Assembly: GCA_014843695.1 (NCBI GenBank) | Contig: CM026390.1 | Coordinates: 13,184,904 to 13,248,903, forward strand | Direction: 5' to 3' | Length of the DNA stretch: 64,000 nucleotides | Source: Archivesica marissinica | Taxonomy: Eukaryota > Mollusca > Bivalvia > Venerida > Vesicomyidae | Shown here: one piece after another, positions 11,577 to 22,590 of the stretch | Position numbering within the stretch: position 1 is the first letter of the stretch | Layout of the letters: the number at the start of each line of letters is the position of its first letter | Position numbers and translations under genes: made by a program | The notes under the pieces: model-generated | The model's input: the letters and a program-made list of their open reading frames with translations, nothing else | Databases searched by the model: none | What the model was told of the DNA's origin: nothing

Positions 11577-11868
11577 AGACGGATCTGTAGTCCAGTGGTC
11601 AACACGTTGGACTGGTAATCCAGGGATCGCAGGTTCGTTTCCCCGTCTGACCTTAATAAAATTAACAGTCTTTTAGATGGGGCTTTAAACCGAGGTCACG
11701 TGTCAGTGCTGTACACCGTGCACGTAAAAGAACCAGAGGAGACTCTGGAATGGGTCTCTGTCTGTATCATTGCACTATCATCCAAACATCTAAAATGACT
11801 AATCTCTTCAGGAGGCGTCGCTCATATGGGCAACCGGTAGCGACGATAAATAAACGTAGAACACACAC
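11577..11868 (+). mobile_element. SINE family A
   Basis: Complete copy with small changes: an extra base in the head (CCAGTGGTCAACACG) and a disturbed B box GGTTCGTTTCCCC, so internal promoter activity is doubtful. Confidence 0.88.
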
Positions 11869-11969
11869 TTGAATTGAATTGATTTTTAATGACTTGATTG
11901 GATATTAAAATGATAGTTATTACAGATAATGTCAATCGGTGGTCGTCTGTGGTCTTTATTTATTTATTT

Positions 11970-12250
11970 TTAGGGGATGGGGCAACATTAAGCCTCACCA
12001 ACAGCTTAGACCATATGGCGACCCATCAGCTATTATTAGTGGAGGGTGGAGGAAAATCCCGGGTGCCCCCCACGAGCAGTAATTCGTGCACTGAGAAGGC
12101 AACCCGGTAGATCCAACGACCTTCAAAACGTTCGCTGGATAGCTTCCTGAAAGACATGAAAGAATTCGACGCACACAGTGGATTCGAACCTACAGTTGTG
12201 AGAATTAAGTCAACAACCGTAACCACTTTTAACCTCAATCCGGTATATAG
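11970..12250 (-). mobile_element. SINE family C
   Basis: Minus-strand copy. Body with CTTAGACCATATGGCGACC, then TGGATAGCTTCCTGAAAGAC. The tRNA-like head at right is decayed (TCAACAACCGTAACCAC). It ends about 35 bp before the TMC exon at 12286. Confidence 0.75.
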
Positions 12251-12285
12251 CACCCATTGAACGTTATATGAATTATGCATTACAG

Positions 12286-12447
12286 GGAGCGCTAGAAGAG
12301 CAAAAACACGAGTTAGACAAGAACCAAAGTTCTGCCATATTCCGAGCGTGTCTCTGGATCCTCAGAATCATCATCAATGTCGTCATCACCATTCTCCTCG
12401 CTGTGTCTGCTGCAGCTATATACGTCGCACAGACATTTCCCGCAGAG
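12286..12447 (+). CDS. TMC exon a: cytoplasmic linker and membrane helix
   Basis: Acceptor GCATTACAG|GGAGCG, donor CCGCAGAG|GTAAGTA, 54 codons, phase 0 at both ends. It encodes GALEEQKHELDKNQ, matching the family's charged (F)K-E-x-L-x-E-E stretch, then a hydrophobic helix WILRIIINVVITILLAVSAA ending IYVAQTFPAE. No lesion. Its last 36 bp and donor region reappear, mutated, as the 60-bp array directly downstream. Confidence 0.85.
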
Positions 12448-12499
12448 GTAAGTATAATCTGTTCCACTGCAACTCAATACTAAACATTTAGTACTGTGT

Positions 12500-12966
12500 G
12501 TGTCGTCTGCAGCCATAAACTACGCAGAAACATGTTCATTAAATACGAGTGCAAACGTTGCACCAGCTGCAGCCATAAACTACGCAGAAACATGTTCATT
12601 AAATACGAGTGCCCAACTTTGCACCAGCTGCAGCCATAAACTACGCAGAAACATGTTCATTAAATACGAGTGCAAACGTTGCACCAGCTGCATCCATAAA
12701 CTACGCAGAAACATGTTCATTAAATACGAGTGCAAACGTTGCACCAGCTGCATCCATAAACTACGCAGAAACATGTTCATTAAATACGAGTGCAAACTTT
12801 GCACCAGCTGCATCCATAAACTACGCAGAAACATGTTCATTAAATACGAGTGCAAACGTTGCACCAGCTGCAGCCATAAACTACGCAGAAACATGTTCAT
12901 TAAATACGAGTGCAAACGTTGCACCAGCTGCAGCCATATATGTAGCACAGACATCTCCTCACGAGT
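12500..12966 (+). repeat. 60-bp minisatellite derived from the TMC exon end
   Basis: Seven units GCTGCAGCCATAAACTACGC... at 60-bp spacing (one is 61), then a terminal unit GCTGCAGCCATATATGTAGC... that closely copies the exon end at 12412-12447 (GCTGCAGCTATATACGTCGC...). Translated, the exon end AAAIYVAQTFPAE, the terminal copy AAAIYVAQTSPHE and the array unit AAAINYAETCSLN are clearly related. Since 60 is a multiple of 3, the array stays open in several frames on both strands; that openness is not evidence of translation. Confidence 0.9.
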
Positions 12967-13035
12967 GAGTTATTCTTTTGTTTTTGGTGGTTATACTTAA
13001 CACATTACATTAGCATTAACAGTACTATGCCTCTG

Positions 13036-13755
13036 AGTATTATGTCATGGCGGGAATCCGGGTCTGTATTATGTCATGGCGGGAATCCGGGTCTGTATTG
13101 TGTCATGGCGGGAATCCGGGTCTGTATCGTGTCATGGCGGGAATCCGGGTCTGTATTGTGTCATGGCGTGAATCCGGGTCTGTATTGTGTCATGGCGGGA
13201 ATCCGGGTCTGTATTGTGTCATGGCGGGAATCCGGGTCTGTATTGTATCATGGCTTGAATCCGGGTTTGTATTGCGTCATGGCGGAAATCCGGGTCTGTA
13301 TTATGTCATGGCGAATCCGGGTCTGTATTGTGTCATGGCGTGAATCCGGGTCTGTATTGTCTCATGGCGGGAATCCGGGTGTATTGTGTCATGGCGGGAA
13401 TCCGGTTCTGAATTGTGTCATGGCGGAATCCGGGTCGAATTGTGTCATGGCGGGAATCCGGGTCTGTATTGTGTCATGATGGACATCCGGGTCTGAATTG
13501 TGTCATGGCGGGAATCCGGGTCTGTATTGTGTTATGATGGACATCCGGGTCTGAATTGTGTCATGGCGGGAATCCGGGTCTGTATTGTGTCATGATGGAC
13601 ATCCGGGTCTGAATTGTGTCATGGCGGGAATCCGGGTCTGTATTGTGTCATGGCGGGAATCCGGGTCTGAATTGTGTCATGGCGGGAATCCGGGTCTAAA
13701 TTGTGTCATGATGGGCATCCGGGTCTGAATTGTGTCATGACGGACATTCGGGTCG
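13036..13755. repeat. 29-bp minisatellite, about 25 copies
   Basis: Unit GGGAATCCGGGTCTGTATTG plus TGTCATGGC. Variants near the 3' end alternate GATGGACATCC and GCGGGAATCC forms. It lies in the TMC intron. No relation to an exon seen. Confidence 0.95.
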
Positions 13756-13885
13756 CCACACCGGCCTTCAACAATTGCGGGATAGCTTATCCATTCAGAG
13801 TACAAACTTGTGTTATGTATGTACACCTGTACAAAAGTCCAAACCATCAGACCTAAAATTATACGAATGTAATCGTATTAATAAT

Positions 13886-15632
13886 AGTTTCAGTTTCAGT
13901 TTCAGAGTTTATTGGCATTAAACACAATTGTTCGTCGCCTATACAACATGTACGACGGACAGTACATAATATACAATTACAATATAATACATGAGAAAAG
14001 CATGAAAACAAAATTAAAATTAATGGGTATCGTAGTTTGAAAATATATAATAAATATACATACGTAAATGTGTTCATTGACAACTACCCTCTAATAACAG
14101 ATGCTTGGTAAATATATTTTGATAATTTTTTTATAATACTACTTTGTGAACATTGTAACAATGACTTAAACTTATTCAAGTTAGGCCAATGACAATAATA
14201 ATGTGGTAAACAGTTGTTTCTTACTTCTGTATAGAATGGACATACTAATAAAAAGTGATATTCAGTTTCAATACAATTCATATTGCATTTCGTACAAATT
14301 CTCTGGTTTCTATCAATATTTCTATGACGACCTTCTTCTATGAGTAAATTATGAGCAGAACATCGAAATCTAGACAAGTTAATTCTATAACTAACATTTT
14401 TAACACAGGATAAATACTTTTCTGGTTGGAAATATGTTTTAAACATGCAATAGGTTTCAAGTTTAGGTAGATTTCTAAGGTCTGAGAACCACTGCTGTAG
14501 ATATTGAGCATGTAAACACTTTATTACACTCTGTATGTGTACATTTGTTACAACTGCACTATTCCATAAATAGGAAAACCCTAGGTTGTCTAAGAGTGTT
14601 TTAACATCGTTTGACCATTTATTTATATAATTACCATTCATATCACGCATATTATACAATTTATACACAAGACAATTTGGACATTTAGATATTTTATACC
14701 AATATCTAACTATTCTAACCTTACGAATTACAGATAATGGAACACGTCCAAACTCGCCATATACTGTTGCATTTGTTGTCTGCTGTCGCACTTGTAATAT
14801 TTGTTTAAGAAATTTTAAATGCAAACGTTCGACGTCAGGAACTTTATGGAAACCCCATACTTCAAATCCATAGTTTAGAATTGAGGCGATCATGGAGTCA
14901 AATAACTTAACTTTTTCCGACAATTCAAAAGATAAAACATCAAACAAGGAATTAAGAGAAAACAAAGCTCTCATTGCTTGCTGTGAAAGCGCTTTTTGTG
15001 TTTGGTAAAAACTACCATTAGCAGATAATGTTACACCTAGGTATGTGAATTTTGTAACAATATTTAACTTGTAATTATTATATGACACTACAATATGTTC
15101 AGGTCTGTTGCCCTTTTTAAACACCATAACAACAGTTTTATCAATATTTACACTAATGTCCCAATTGTTGCAATACATATGTAGATTATTTAACAAACGT
15201 TGTAAACCTTCTTTAGAATAAGACATTAGAACAGTATCATCAGCAAATAATAATAACAACATACGAAGTTCATCAATACTAACGGTGTCTATTGTATTAT
15301 CGTAAATTGACTGGTACATATCGTTGATAAAGAATAGAAATAGCAACGGTGATAATGGTTCGCCTTGCTTTACACCTTTGACACAGTCAAAATTGTCAGT
15401 GTAAGTTCCATTAATACGTACACATGATTTTACACTCTCGTATATTTTTTGCAACATATTAACTAATTTAGTTGAAGCTCCATACTGTAATAGCTTAAAC
15501 CAAATACCGTTTCTGTACACTACATCGAAAGCTTTACGAAAATCAACGAAAGCACAATAAAGTTTCTTCTTTTCTAGACAAATAACTTTGTCTATAATCG
15601 AGGTTAAAACAAATAGTTTTGTATTGTGTCGT
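13886..15632 (-). mobile_element. 5'-truncated LINE inserted in TMC intron
   Basis: Minus-strand non-LTR element. The 3' end is at the left: AATAAACTCTGAAACTGAAA and short ACTGAA repeats at 13886-13910 form the tail. The 3' UTR runs to the ORF stop at 14084. The 5' end is cut inside the RT domain at about 15632, precisely where the first duplicate of the TMC exon start (TTCACGACCAGCG) begins. No clear target duplication was found. Confidence 0.88.
14084..15632 (-). CDS. LINE reverse transcriptase ORF, truncated N-terminus
   Basis: About 515 codons without interruption. RT blocks in order from the N-terminal end: TKLFVLTSIIDK, FVDFRKAFDVVYR (catalytic Asp), GVKQGEPLSPLLFLFFINDM, and the active site LLFADDTVLMS. 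Then come GVTLSANGSF, the thumb/connector SILNYGFEVWGFH, and a C-terminal Cys-His cluster (CTKCNMNCIETEYHFLLVCP) near the end. The endonuclease and start of RT are missing, so this copy cannot move by itself. The first 10-15 codons of the open frame to the right of 15632 belong to the duplicated TMC exon, not to the LINE. Intactness suggests a fairly recent insertion. Clade not assigned. Confidence 0.88.
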
Positions 15633-15860
15633 TCACGACCAGCGACACGATTGATAACTACCAATTGTTGGTGCAGCTGTTTGTGCAGTTCGTCATTGAT
15701 TCAGCATTAGTATTATTAGCCGTTGTTTGTGTTGTTTGTGTTGTTTGTGTTGTTTGTAGTTCACGACCAGCGTCAAGATGGATAACTACCAATTGTTGGT
15801 CCAGCTGTTTGTGCAGTTCATCATCGATTCATCATTAGTATTATTAGCTGTTGTTTGTAG
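15633..15860 (+). repeat. Two extra copies of a TMC splice-acceptor/exon start
   Basis: Copies beginning TTCACGACCAGCG at about 15633 and 15761 precede the true exon start at 15861 (TTCACGACAAGCG). Each copy has about 57 bp of exon (TTGGTCCAGCTGTTTGTGCA) joined to intron sequence ATTAGTATTATTAGC and TTGTTTGTAG, so the duplicated unit spans the intron-exon border. Copy 1 also has three extra TTGTGTTGTT-like units. Each interior copy therefore ends in a usable TTGTTTGTAG acceptor. Confidence 0.9.
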
Positions 15861-16033
15861 TTCACGACAAGCGGTAAGAAGGATGGATACCACACGTTGG
15901 TCCAGCTGTTTGTGCAGTTCCTGCCGTCCATCAGCATCGCAACATTCAACGCGGTCTACCGCGTCATCTTTATGATCATCGTGAAACTGGAGAAATATCG
16001 ACAATCCCCCTTCATCAAAATAACACTACTCAG
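15861..16033 (+). CDS. TMC exon b
   Basis: Acceptor TTGTTTGTAG|TTCACG, donor CTACTCAG|GTATAA, 57 codons plus 2 nt. It encodes FTTSGKKDGYHTLVQLFVQ, then FLPSISIATFNAVYRVIF and KLEKYRQSPFIKITLLR. This corresponds to the TMC segment with a membrane helix followed by a conserved x-L-E-x-Y/W motif and ITLxR. It joins in phase to the next exon (AG + G = Arg). No lesion. Confidence 0.88.
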
Positions 16034-16488
16034 GTATAATAATGTGCATGCTTCATTTGAGAGAATAATTGGTGGGACCTACCCATTTGAGTCAAATTAT
16101 CGATGGCGCTGGTCTACCAATCAGAAACATTGGTCACCATATTCCATATACTGTTGAAATGTGTGTTTCGTGTTGGATTCCCATTTCATTGTAAAAATGT
16201 GCGTGTAACTCAAAGATGGCGACTGAAAACTATGCAGCGGGCCACTTATAGGGAATGAAATTCGTGTTTATGACGACTTAACAGACACAAATAACTTGGG
16301 AAGGGAACTTTTTTATAGATAAATGAGCAGGTATTTATTATAAGAGTTGCACTTTACAAATACTCTGTTTAGTCCAAAGTTCATGTTCGCGAGATGAGAC
16401 AAACTTAAATAGCTATAATCCCTGTTAGTACTTTAGTTGTTCGCATACGGTCCCAGTTCCGTTATTTGTTGGATTGTTCTGTCTGCAG

Positions 16489-16586
16489 GATAGTGTTTGT
16501 CCGATTGGCGGCTCTCATGGTTGTCACGTTAACGATATATGTAGAAGTAACGTGCTCCACTCAAGAAGAATGCTATGTTGGTGTCG
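16489..16586 (+). CDS. TMC exon c: start of TMC signature
   Basis: Acceptor CTGTCTGCAG|GATAGT, donor GTGTCG|GTGAGT, G + 32 codons + 1 nt. It encodes IVFVRLAALMVVTLTIYVEV then TCSTQEECYVGVG. Family equivalents are FLRLASL-type helices followed by C-W-E-x-x-V-G-Q-E, the TMC domain signature; here Trp and Glu are replaced (C-Y-V-G-V-G). The next exon, expected to start with QE-x-Y-like residues, was not found. Confidence 0.85.
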
Positions 16587-16689
16587 GTGAGTTTCCAGCT
16601 ATCCAGGTATATATTACATATCGCATACTACAATTATATGATATTTTAGTGTCGTATAAGACTGCTGCGCAAGTCTTTCTTATTATTAT

Positions 16690-16735
16690 TATACACATTT
16701 ATCTTAGCTCGATTGCGAAACAAGTTCTTACACTA
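16690..16735 (-). mobile_element. SINE tail fragment
   Basis: Reverse complement of the tail AACTTGTTTCGCAATCGAGC also seen at 23370 and 60655. The tRNA head is absent. Confidence 0.6.
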
Positions 16736-16904
16736 TTGTGATTGCATAGATCATTACTATATCAGTATTATTAGCGCAACCTCTTTTGTGGCTGTTACGG
16801 TGGCGCTGTGGTAGTGTTGTAAGGGTTGTTACTGCTCGGGGACGGCGCCGTGGTGGTGCGGGTTGATTGTACCTATACAGTAAAAAGCCTGTTTCGTCCT
16901 AACG

Positions 16905-17165
16905 GTTTTGTTTGTTTTGGTGTTTATTTAAAGTGACACCAACAGCGTCTAGACCATATGGTGACTCATCAACCACCATTGGTGGAAGAAGGTATCGGGG
17001 TGCCCCGAGCACTACTTCAGATACGGACGGGCACCCGGGTAGAACCACACACAGACCGCAAGCCAGTTAGATATATTTCCGACTTGAAATAATTCGACAC
17101 CAGCAGTGGGATTCGAACATACAGCGCCGAGGGGCAAGTAATTTGAAGTCAACGACCTAACCCAC
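16905..17165 (-). mobile_element. SINE family C, complete
   Basis: Minus strand: body GTCTAGACCATATGGTGAC, GGGTAGAACCACACAC, TTGAAATAATTCGACACC, B-box-like GTGGGATTCGAACATAC (reverse), head at right AACGACCTAACCCACTC. The head grades directly into the 26-bp array that follows. Confidence 0.8.
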
Positions 17166-17424
17166 TCTGACACGTAGGTCCCCTAAACAACTCGGACACA
17201 TAGGCCCCCTAACCCCCTCGGACACATAGGCCCCCTTACCCACTCGGACACGTAGGTCCCCTAAACAACTCGGACACATAGGCCCCCTAACCCCCTCGGA
17301 CACATAGGCCCCCTTACCCACTCGGACACGTAGGTCCCCTAAACAACTCGGACACGTAGGCCCCCTAACCCCCTCGGACACGTAGGCCCCCTAACCCACT
17401 CGGACACGTAGGCCCACTCGGACA
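17160..17424. repeat. 26-bp minisatellite (78-bp higher order) from a SINE head
   Basis: Units such as CTCGGACACATAGGCCCCCT in a three-unit 78-bp cycle. The unit resembles the start of the adjoining SINE C head (CACTCGGCCACGGAGGCCCC in intact copies), so the array appears to have grown from it. The 26-residue periodic frame on the minus strand is an artefact. Confidence 0.88.
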
Positions 17425-17465
17425 CTATATATATTTACCGTGAAGAGTTAATGCATTCAGATGAA

Positions 17466-17892
17466 CATGAAAATCGATTGAAATATAAAATCATGATGTT
17501 TTGCTTTGTTGTATCAAATATAAAATCATGAGGTTTTGTTTTATCAAATATAAAATCATGATGTTTTGTTGTATCAAATATAAAATCATGATGTTTGTTT
17601 TGTTGTATCAAATATAAAATCATGATGTTTTGTTGTATCAAATATAAAATCATGATGCTTTGTTGTATCAAATATAAAATCATGATGTTTTGTTTTGTTG
17701 TATCAAATATAAAATCATGATGTTTTGTTGTATCAAATATTAAATCATGATGTTTTGTTGTATTAAATATAAAATCATGATGTTTTGTTGTATCAAATAT
17801 AAAATCATGATGTTTTGTTTTGTTGTATCAAATATAAAATCATGATGTTTTGTTGTATCAAATATAAAATCATGATGTTTTGTTTTGTTGTA
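17466..17892. repeat. 30/35-bp minisatellite
   Basis: Unit AAATATAAAATCATGATGTT plus TTGTTGTATC, with some units lengthened by TTTTG. The 17893-18679 element splits the last unit. Confidence 0.95.
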
Positions 17893-18679
17893 CAGTGGAA
17901 CCTCCCAAAACCGGACCCTCTCTAAATCGGAATACTCCCAAAACCGGACGTTTTTGAAAATCCCGAATTGTTTCTTCTTTATTTCTTACATAAAATCACT
18001 CTGAAAACCGGAACCTCTCAACTCCGGAAACCGGACGAAAAATTTGCATAATTTGGGTACAGTTTGATGTAATTTCATCTCCCAAAACCGGAACAACTTT
18101 TAGGCGACATAGGTCTTCATCAATAAACTAAAAAGTGTTGAATTTGTTTGCGTATTCCGTCATAAATTGACACGCTGCTGACACTTTCCAATCTCGTTTG
18201 CGCGTTTGATCTATGAACGTGTAATAATCGCGCAAGATTATAAGATGTCAGGCTGATTGATGACTACTGCAATTCACTCATGTATAGTTAATTTGTCGGC
18301 TAACTGGGGGATTATGTTATAATCACGTGTAGATTACTATCCTATAGGCAATTATAAAACTTGTTTGATAACGAATAAAGGATTTTGTGAATCTCGTAAT
18401 TTATTGTTTGATGCAACCGTTTGATCACCTGTGAAAGCACAAGATAATTATGATTTTCGCAACTTTTGACAATTTGTTTTACAAAATAATATTTAAAGAA
18501 CGGTTTTTCAAAAATATTTCTGCAATAATACAGTATAAACTATAAAGGCATATGTACTTTATAAAGGTTATATGCAGTTTTGAAAACACATCAATAAAAA
18601 ACCTCTGAAAACCGGAAACCTCTGTAAACCGGACTTTTGATCCAGTCCCGAAGATGTCCGGTTTAGAGAGGTTCCACTG
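17893..18679. mobile_element. 787-bp pogo/Tigger-like non-autonomous element
   Basis: Terminal inverted repeats CAGTGGAACCTC (left) and GAGGTTCCACTG (right), with TA at 17891-17892 and 18680-18681 as target duplication. AAACCGGA motifs recur near both ends. TIRs starting CAGTGGAACC are typical of pogo/Tigger-type Tc1-mariner relatives. No transposase frame. It sits inside the last TTGTATCAA unit of the preceding array. Confidence 0.88.
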
Positions 18680-18821
18680 TATCAACTTTTGACATTGCTA
18701 CAGTATGTTGGATTGCATGGTGTGATTGCACTACCGCCACTGACTGCTTGTTCATTTAGTACTTTCTGTGAATGATGTTGTTTTAGTACTCGTATTCGTC
18801 CATTCTGACAACTTAGAATAG

Positions 18822-19114
18822 TGTGTGTGTTTACTTTTATTTATCGTCGCTACCGGTTACCCATATGAGCGCCGCTTCCTGAAGAGATTAAGCATTTTTG
18901 ATTTTTGGAGGATAGTGCAATGATACAGACTGAGACCCATTCCAGAGTCTCATCTGGTTCTTTTACGTACACGGTGTAAAGCACCGACAGGAGACCTCGG
19001 TTTAAAGTCCCAACTGAAAGACTGTTAATTGTATTAGGGTCAGACGGGGGATCGAACCTGCGATCCCTGGATTACCAGTCCAGTGTGTTAACCACTGGAC
19101 TACACATCCGTCTG
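18822..19114 (-). mobile_element. SINE family A, complete
   Basis: Full-length minus-strand copy, head at right ending CAGACGGATGTGTAGTCCAG when reversed. Tail TTTATCGTCGCTACCGGTT at left. Confidence 0.9.
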
Positions 19115-20522
19115 TTCGTGTGAATTCAGTATAGTGTCTATATTGTATCTTCAATCACGGAATACAGACTACATGAAGCTCTTTGAACCATGCCTTTATA
19201 TAGACAATGCGTGGGCCGTCGCGGCCCAAATTCCTGTACGCTGATTTCATGTGTGTGTAACTATGGCGTGTCAATTTGAAACCATTCCTGCCGCTGAGTG
19301 CAAATGTGTGCCTAACATCACCACAATGTATGCGTAAAGTGTGCGTACCATTGGCACAACTATGGCGTAATGATGATTGACATGGCGTGACATAGACGTG
19401 TCACGTTTTCGTATTAGATGCGCACCTAGTTCGTAAATGAAATTTTGTAAAGACACTATGTTAGTTTTAGCCACCTGTCTTATATTATAAGCAAAGACTG
19501 AATAAATCAGTTCCGATCTGGAATCTTAATGTTGCTTTATAGTTATGACGTCACTCGAATGTCACAACGTCATACATGTCTCTCTCTCTTTCTCTAAGTC
19601 TATGAGTGTGTGGGTTGAGTCATATTAAAGCGACATTACATCGCAAATAGCCAAACACATGCATTGTTCACGTATAAATGCATTGCTACTACACATTCTT
19701 CCGACTACATTTGAACACTAACATTGAATCAATAAACACCGCTTTTGTGGTCTACACACTTTCAAATGTGAAAGTGCGATTTCATATAGCTGTCATGCAT
19801 GCTCCTGGATTGACGTTTGCTTGCCATTGGAGTCATATCGCGTGATAATGTCATCTAGAGATAATTCAACTAAGATTAGTCTACAAATAAATATGCATGG
19901 GCACACATCGGTAAAGCTGTACCATAAATCGTGTTACTCATGATACACGCGTTATATTACGCATGGATGTTGTGTATTACGCATGACTTGATACTATTTA
20001 CATTATTTTGTTATGTCAACAAAACCGCGTATACGACGTTTGTTTATTAGTTGAAATACTATGGTTTTGAAACAAATATTTGGGGGGAACTTATACCATT
20101 TAATAAGAACTTACATTCTGTAGAAATTTGCGTTTTCACTGATGTAGTCTCGCTTTAAGCCAAGTCTGATAATACATTTCAAATATATTTACATCAACGA
20201 ATGTCAAATGCTTTATGGTAGCAACGTATTAAATGTTTCTTTTCGACCTATGACATACATCTTGTACAAGCTATAGTAAGCTTGTGTAGTTTAACTTTGA
20301 CACGCGAATCTCACGTGCAGAGGTTTCAGAATATCCATCCACTAAATTAGAATTAGTACCATCTGTATTGACAGCCGTATTTCCAATTGCCCTCATATGC
20401 CATAGTATACCATTCTAGTAATAATTCTGAAGTTCATTACTCTTGCTATTTGTTCTATCATTTGTAACTATTCGAGACAGTGTTACTAGCCTATACGTTG
20501 ATGGACTCAGTAGATAAATGAT
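19115..20522. other. TMC intron, unannotated
   Basis: No repeat or convincing exon. The missing TMC segment after VGVG should map here or nearby. A CRE-like TGACGTCA sits at 19546-19553. Confidence 0.4.
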
Positions 20523-20529
20523 TTATTTG

Positions 20530-20695
20530 TAATAAAGTAACCCGTGTAGAATCACCGACCTTCCGAAAGTCAGCTGGATAGCTTCCTCGCTTGAAACAAT
20601 TCGACACGCCCCAGTGGGAAACAAACCTACAGCGGTGATGGACAAGGCTTTGAAGTCAACGACCGTAACCACTCGGCCACGGAGGCCACGCAGCA
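20530..20695 (-). mobile_element. SINE family C
   Basis: Minus strand with CACCGACCTTCCGAAAGTC, GCTGGATAGCTTCCTCGC, and a well-kept head at right: CGACCGTAACCACTCGGCCA then CGGAGGCC. It lies within 50 bp of the following TMC exon and may have displaced its upstream border. Confidence 0.85.
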
Positions 20696-20745
20696 ACAGG
20701 AAAACAAATAAGTCATATGTACTTAAGAAAAGCCGGCCTGCACAG

Positions 20746-20798
20746 TTTGATATTGCCATCAGCGTGCTAGATCTGGTTTATGCACAAGCATTATGCTG
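20746..20798 (+). CDS. TMC exon d
   Basis: Acceptor CCTGCACAG|TTTGAT, donor TTATGCTG|GTAAGT. It encodes FDIAISVLDLVYAQALC, then the first two bases of Trp. It matches the family's (E)FDI-x-x-NVL-x-LI-x-x-Q-x-x-x-W. The frame is open for a further 10 codons upstream (KKSRPAQ), so the exon could begin slightly earlier, next to the SINE. Confidence 0.85.
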
Positions 20799-20919
20799 GT
20801 AAGTCTATGTATATATAGAGCAGCTGTAAATAGTATGCGAATTATCACCATACTTCCGTATTAAGTTCTTTAATTATGGGGTTTTAACTTGTAGCTACCC
20901 CAAATGTAGTTTTTGTTTT

Positions 20920-21062
20920 TTGTTTAAAGTCACACCCGACAGCTTACGTCTCAAGCTGTTATTGGTGAAGAATGACCCAGAGCAGTCTTTCAGAAACGGG
21001 CGACGACCAAGATAGAACCATCGACCTTTTGCAAACCAGCTTTCCCATATACAATAATTCGA
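20920..21062 (-). mobile_element. SINE family C body, head replaced by array
   Basis: Body CAGCTTACGTCTCAAGCTG, ACCATCGACCTTTTGCAAAC, ATAATTCGACACCAT. Homology stops at that point and the 14-bp array begins. Confidence 0.75.
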
Positions 21063-22590
21063 CACCATATATACAGTAACATACATAAAGTAACATATAT
21101 ACAGTAACATACATACAGTAACATACATACAGTAGCATACATACAGTAACATACATACAGTAACATACACACTGTAACATACATACAGTAACATACATAC
21201 CGTAACATACATACAGTAACATAGATACAGTAACATGCATACAGTAACATACATACAGTAACATGCATACAGTAACATGCATACAGTAACATGCATACAG
21301 TAACATACATACAGTAACATACATACAGTAAAGTACATAAAGTAACATGCATACAGTAACATACATACAGTAACATACATACAGTAACATACATACAGTA
21401 ACATGCATACAGTAACATACATACAGTAACATACATACAGTAACATACATACAGTAACATGCATACAGTAACATACATACAGTAACATCATACAGTAACA
21501 TACATACAGTAACATACATACAGTAACATACATACAGTAACATACATACAGTAACATACATACAGTAACATAGATACAGTAACATAGATACAGTAACATA
21601 CATACAGTAACATGCATACAGTAACATACATACAGTAACATGCATACAGTAACATACATACAGTAACATACATACAGTAACATACATACAGTAACATACA
21701 TACAGTAACATACATACAGTAACATACATACAGTAACATACATACAGTAACATACATACAGTAGCATACATACAGTAACATACATACAGTAACATACATA
21801 CAGTAACATGCATACAGTAACATGCATATAGTAACATACATACAGTAGCATACATACAGTAGCATACATACAGTAACATACATACAGTAACATACATACA
21901 GTAACATACATACAGTAACATGCATATAGTAACATACATACAGTAGCATACATACAGTAACATACATACAGTAACATGCATACAGTAACATACATACAGT
22001 AACATACATACAGTAACATACATACAGTAACATACATACAGTAACATACATACAGTAACATACATACAGTAACATACATACAGTAACATACATACAGTAA
22101 CATACATACAGTAACATACATACAGTAACATACATACAGTAACATACATACAGTAACATACATACAGTAACATACATACAGTAACATACATACAGTAACA
22201 TACTTACAGTAACATACATACAGTAACATACATACAGTAACATACATACAGTAACATACATACAGTAACATACATACAGTAACATACATACAGTAACATA
22301 CATACAGTAACATACATACAGTAACATACATACAGTAACATGCATACAGTAACATGCATACAGTAACATGCATACAGTAACATACATACAGTAACATACA
22401 TGCAGTAACATACATACAGTAACATACATACAGTAACATACATACAGTAACATACATACAGTAACATACATACAGTAACATACATACCGTAACATACATA
22501 CAGTAACATACATACAGTAACATACATACAGTAACATGCATACAGAAACATACATACAGTAACATACATACATTAACATACATACATGTA
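21063..22590. repeat. 14-bp minisatellite, about 109 copies
   Basis: Unit ACAGTAACATACAT with few substitutions (CATGCAT, GTAGCAT). Three minus-strand frames of up to 562 codons (periodic YVCYCMYVTVCMLL) arise because 14 x 3 = 42 and the unit has no stop in that direction. They are not genes. Confidence 0.97.

Noticed and set aside
12500..13000. Frames spanning the 60-bp array on both strands
   Set aside because: 60 is divisible by three and the unit lacks stops. The array lies beyond the exon donor, in the intron.
19168..19235. Candidate missing TMC exon (AATACAG|ACTACATG ... ATTCCT|GTACGC, reading YMKLFEPCLYID)
   Set aside because: Its length fits both neighbouring phases, but the residues lack the QE and the donor is weak. 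It is shorter than the 45-50 residues expected.
20895..22583. Minus-strand open frames of up to 562 codons with YVCYCMYVTVCMLL repeats
   Set aside because: Pure consequence of a stop-free 14-bp tandem repeat. No start context, composition or family support.
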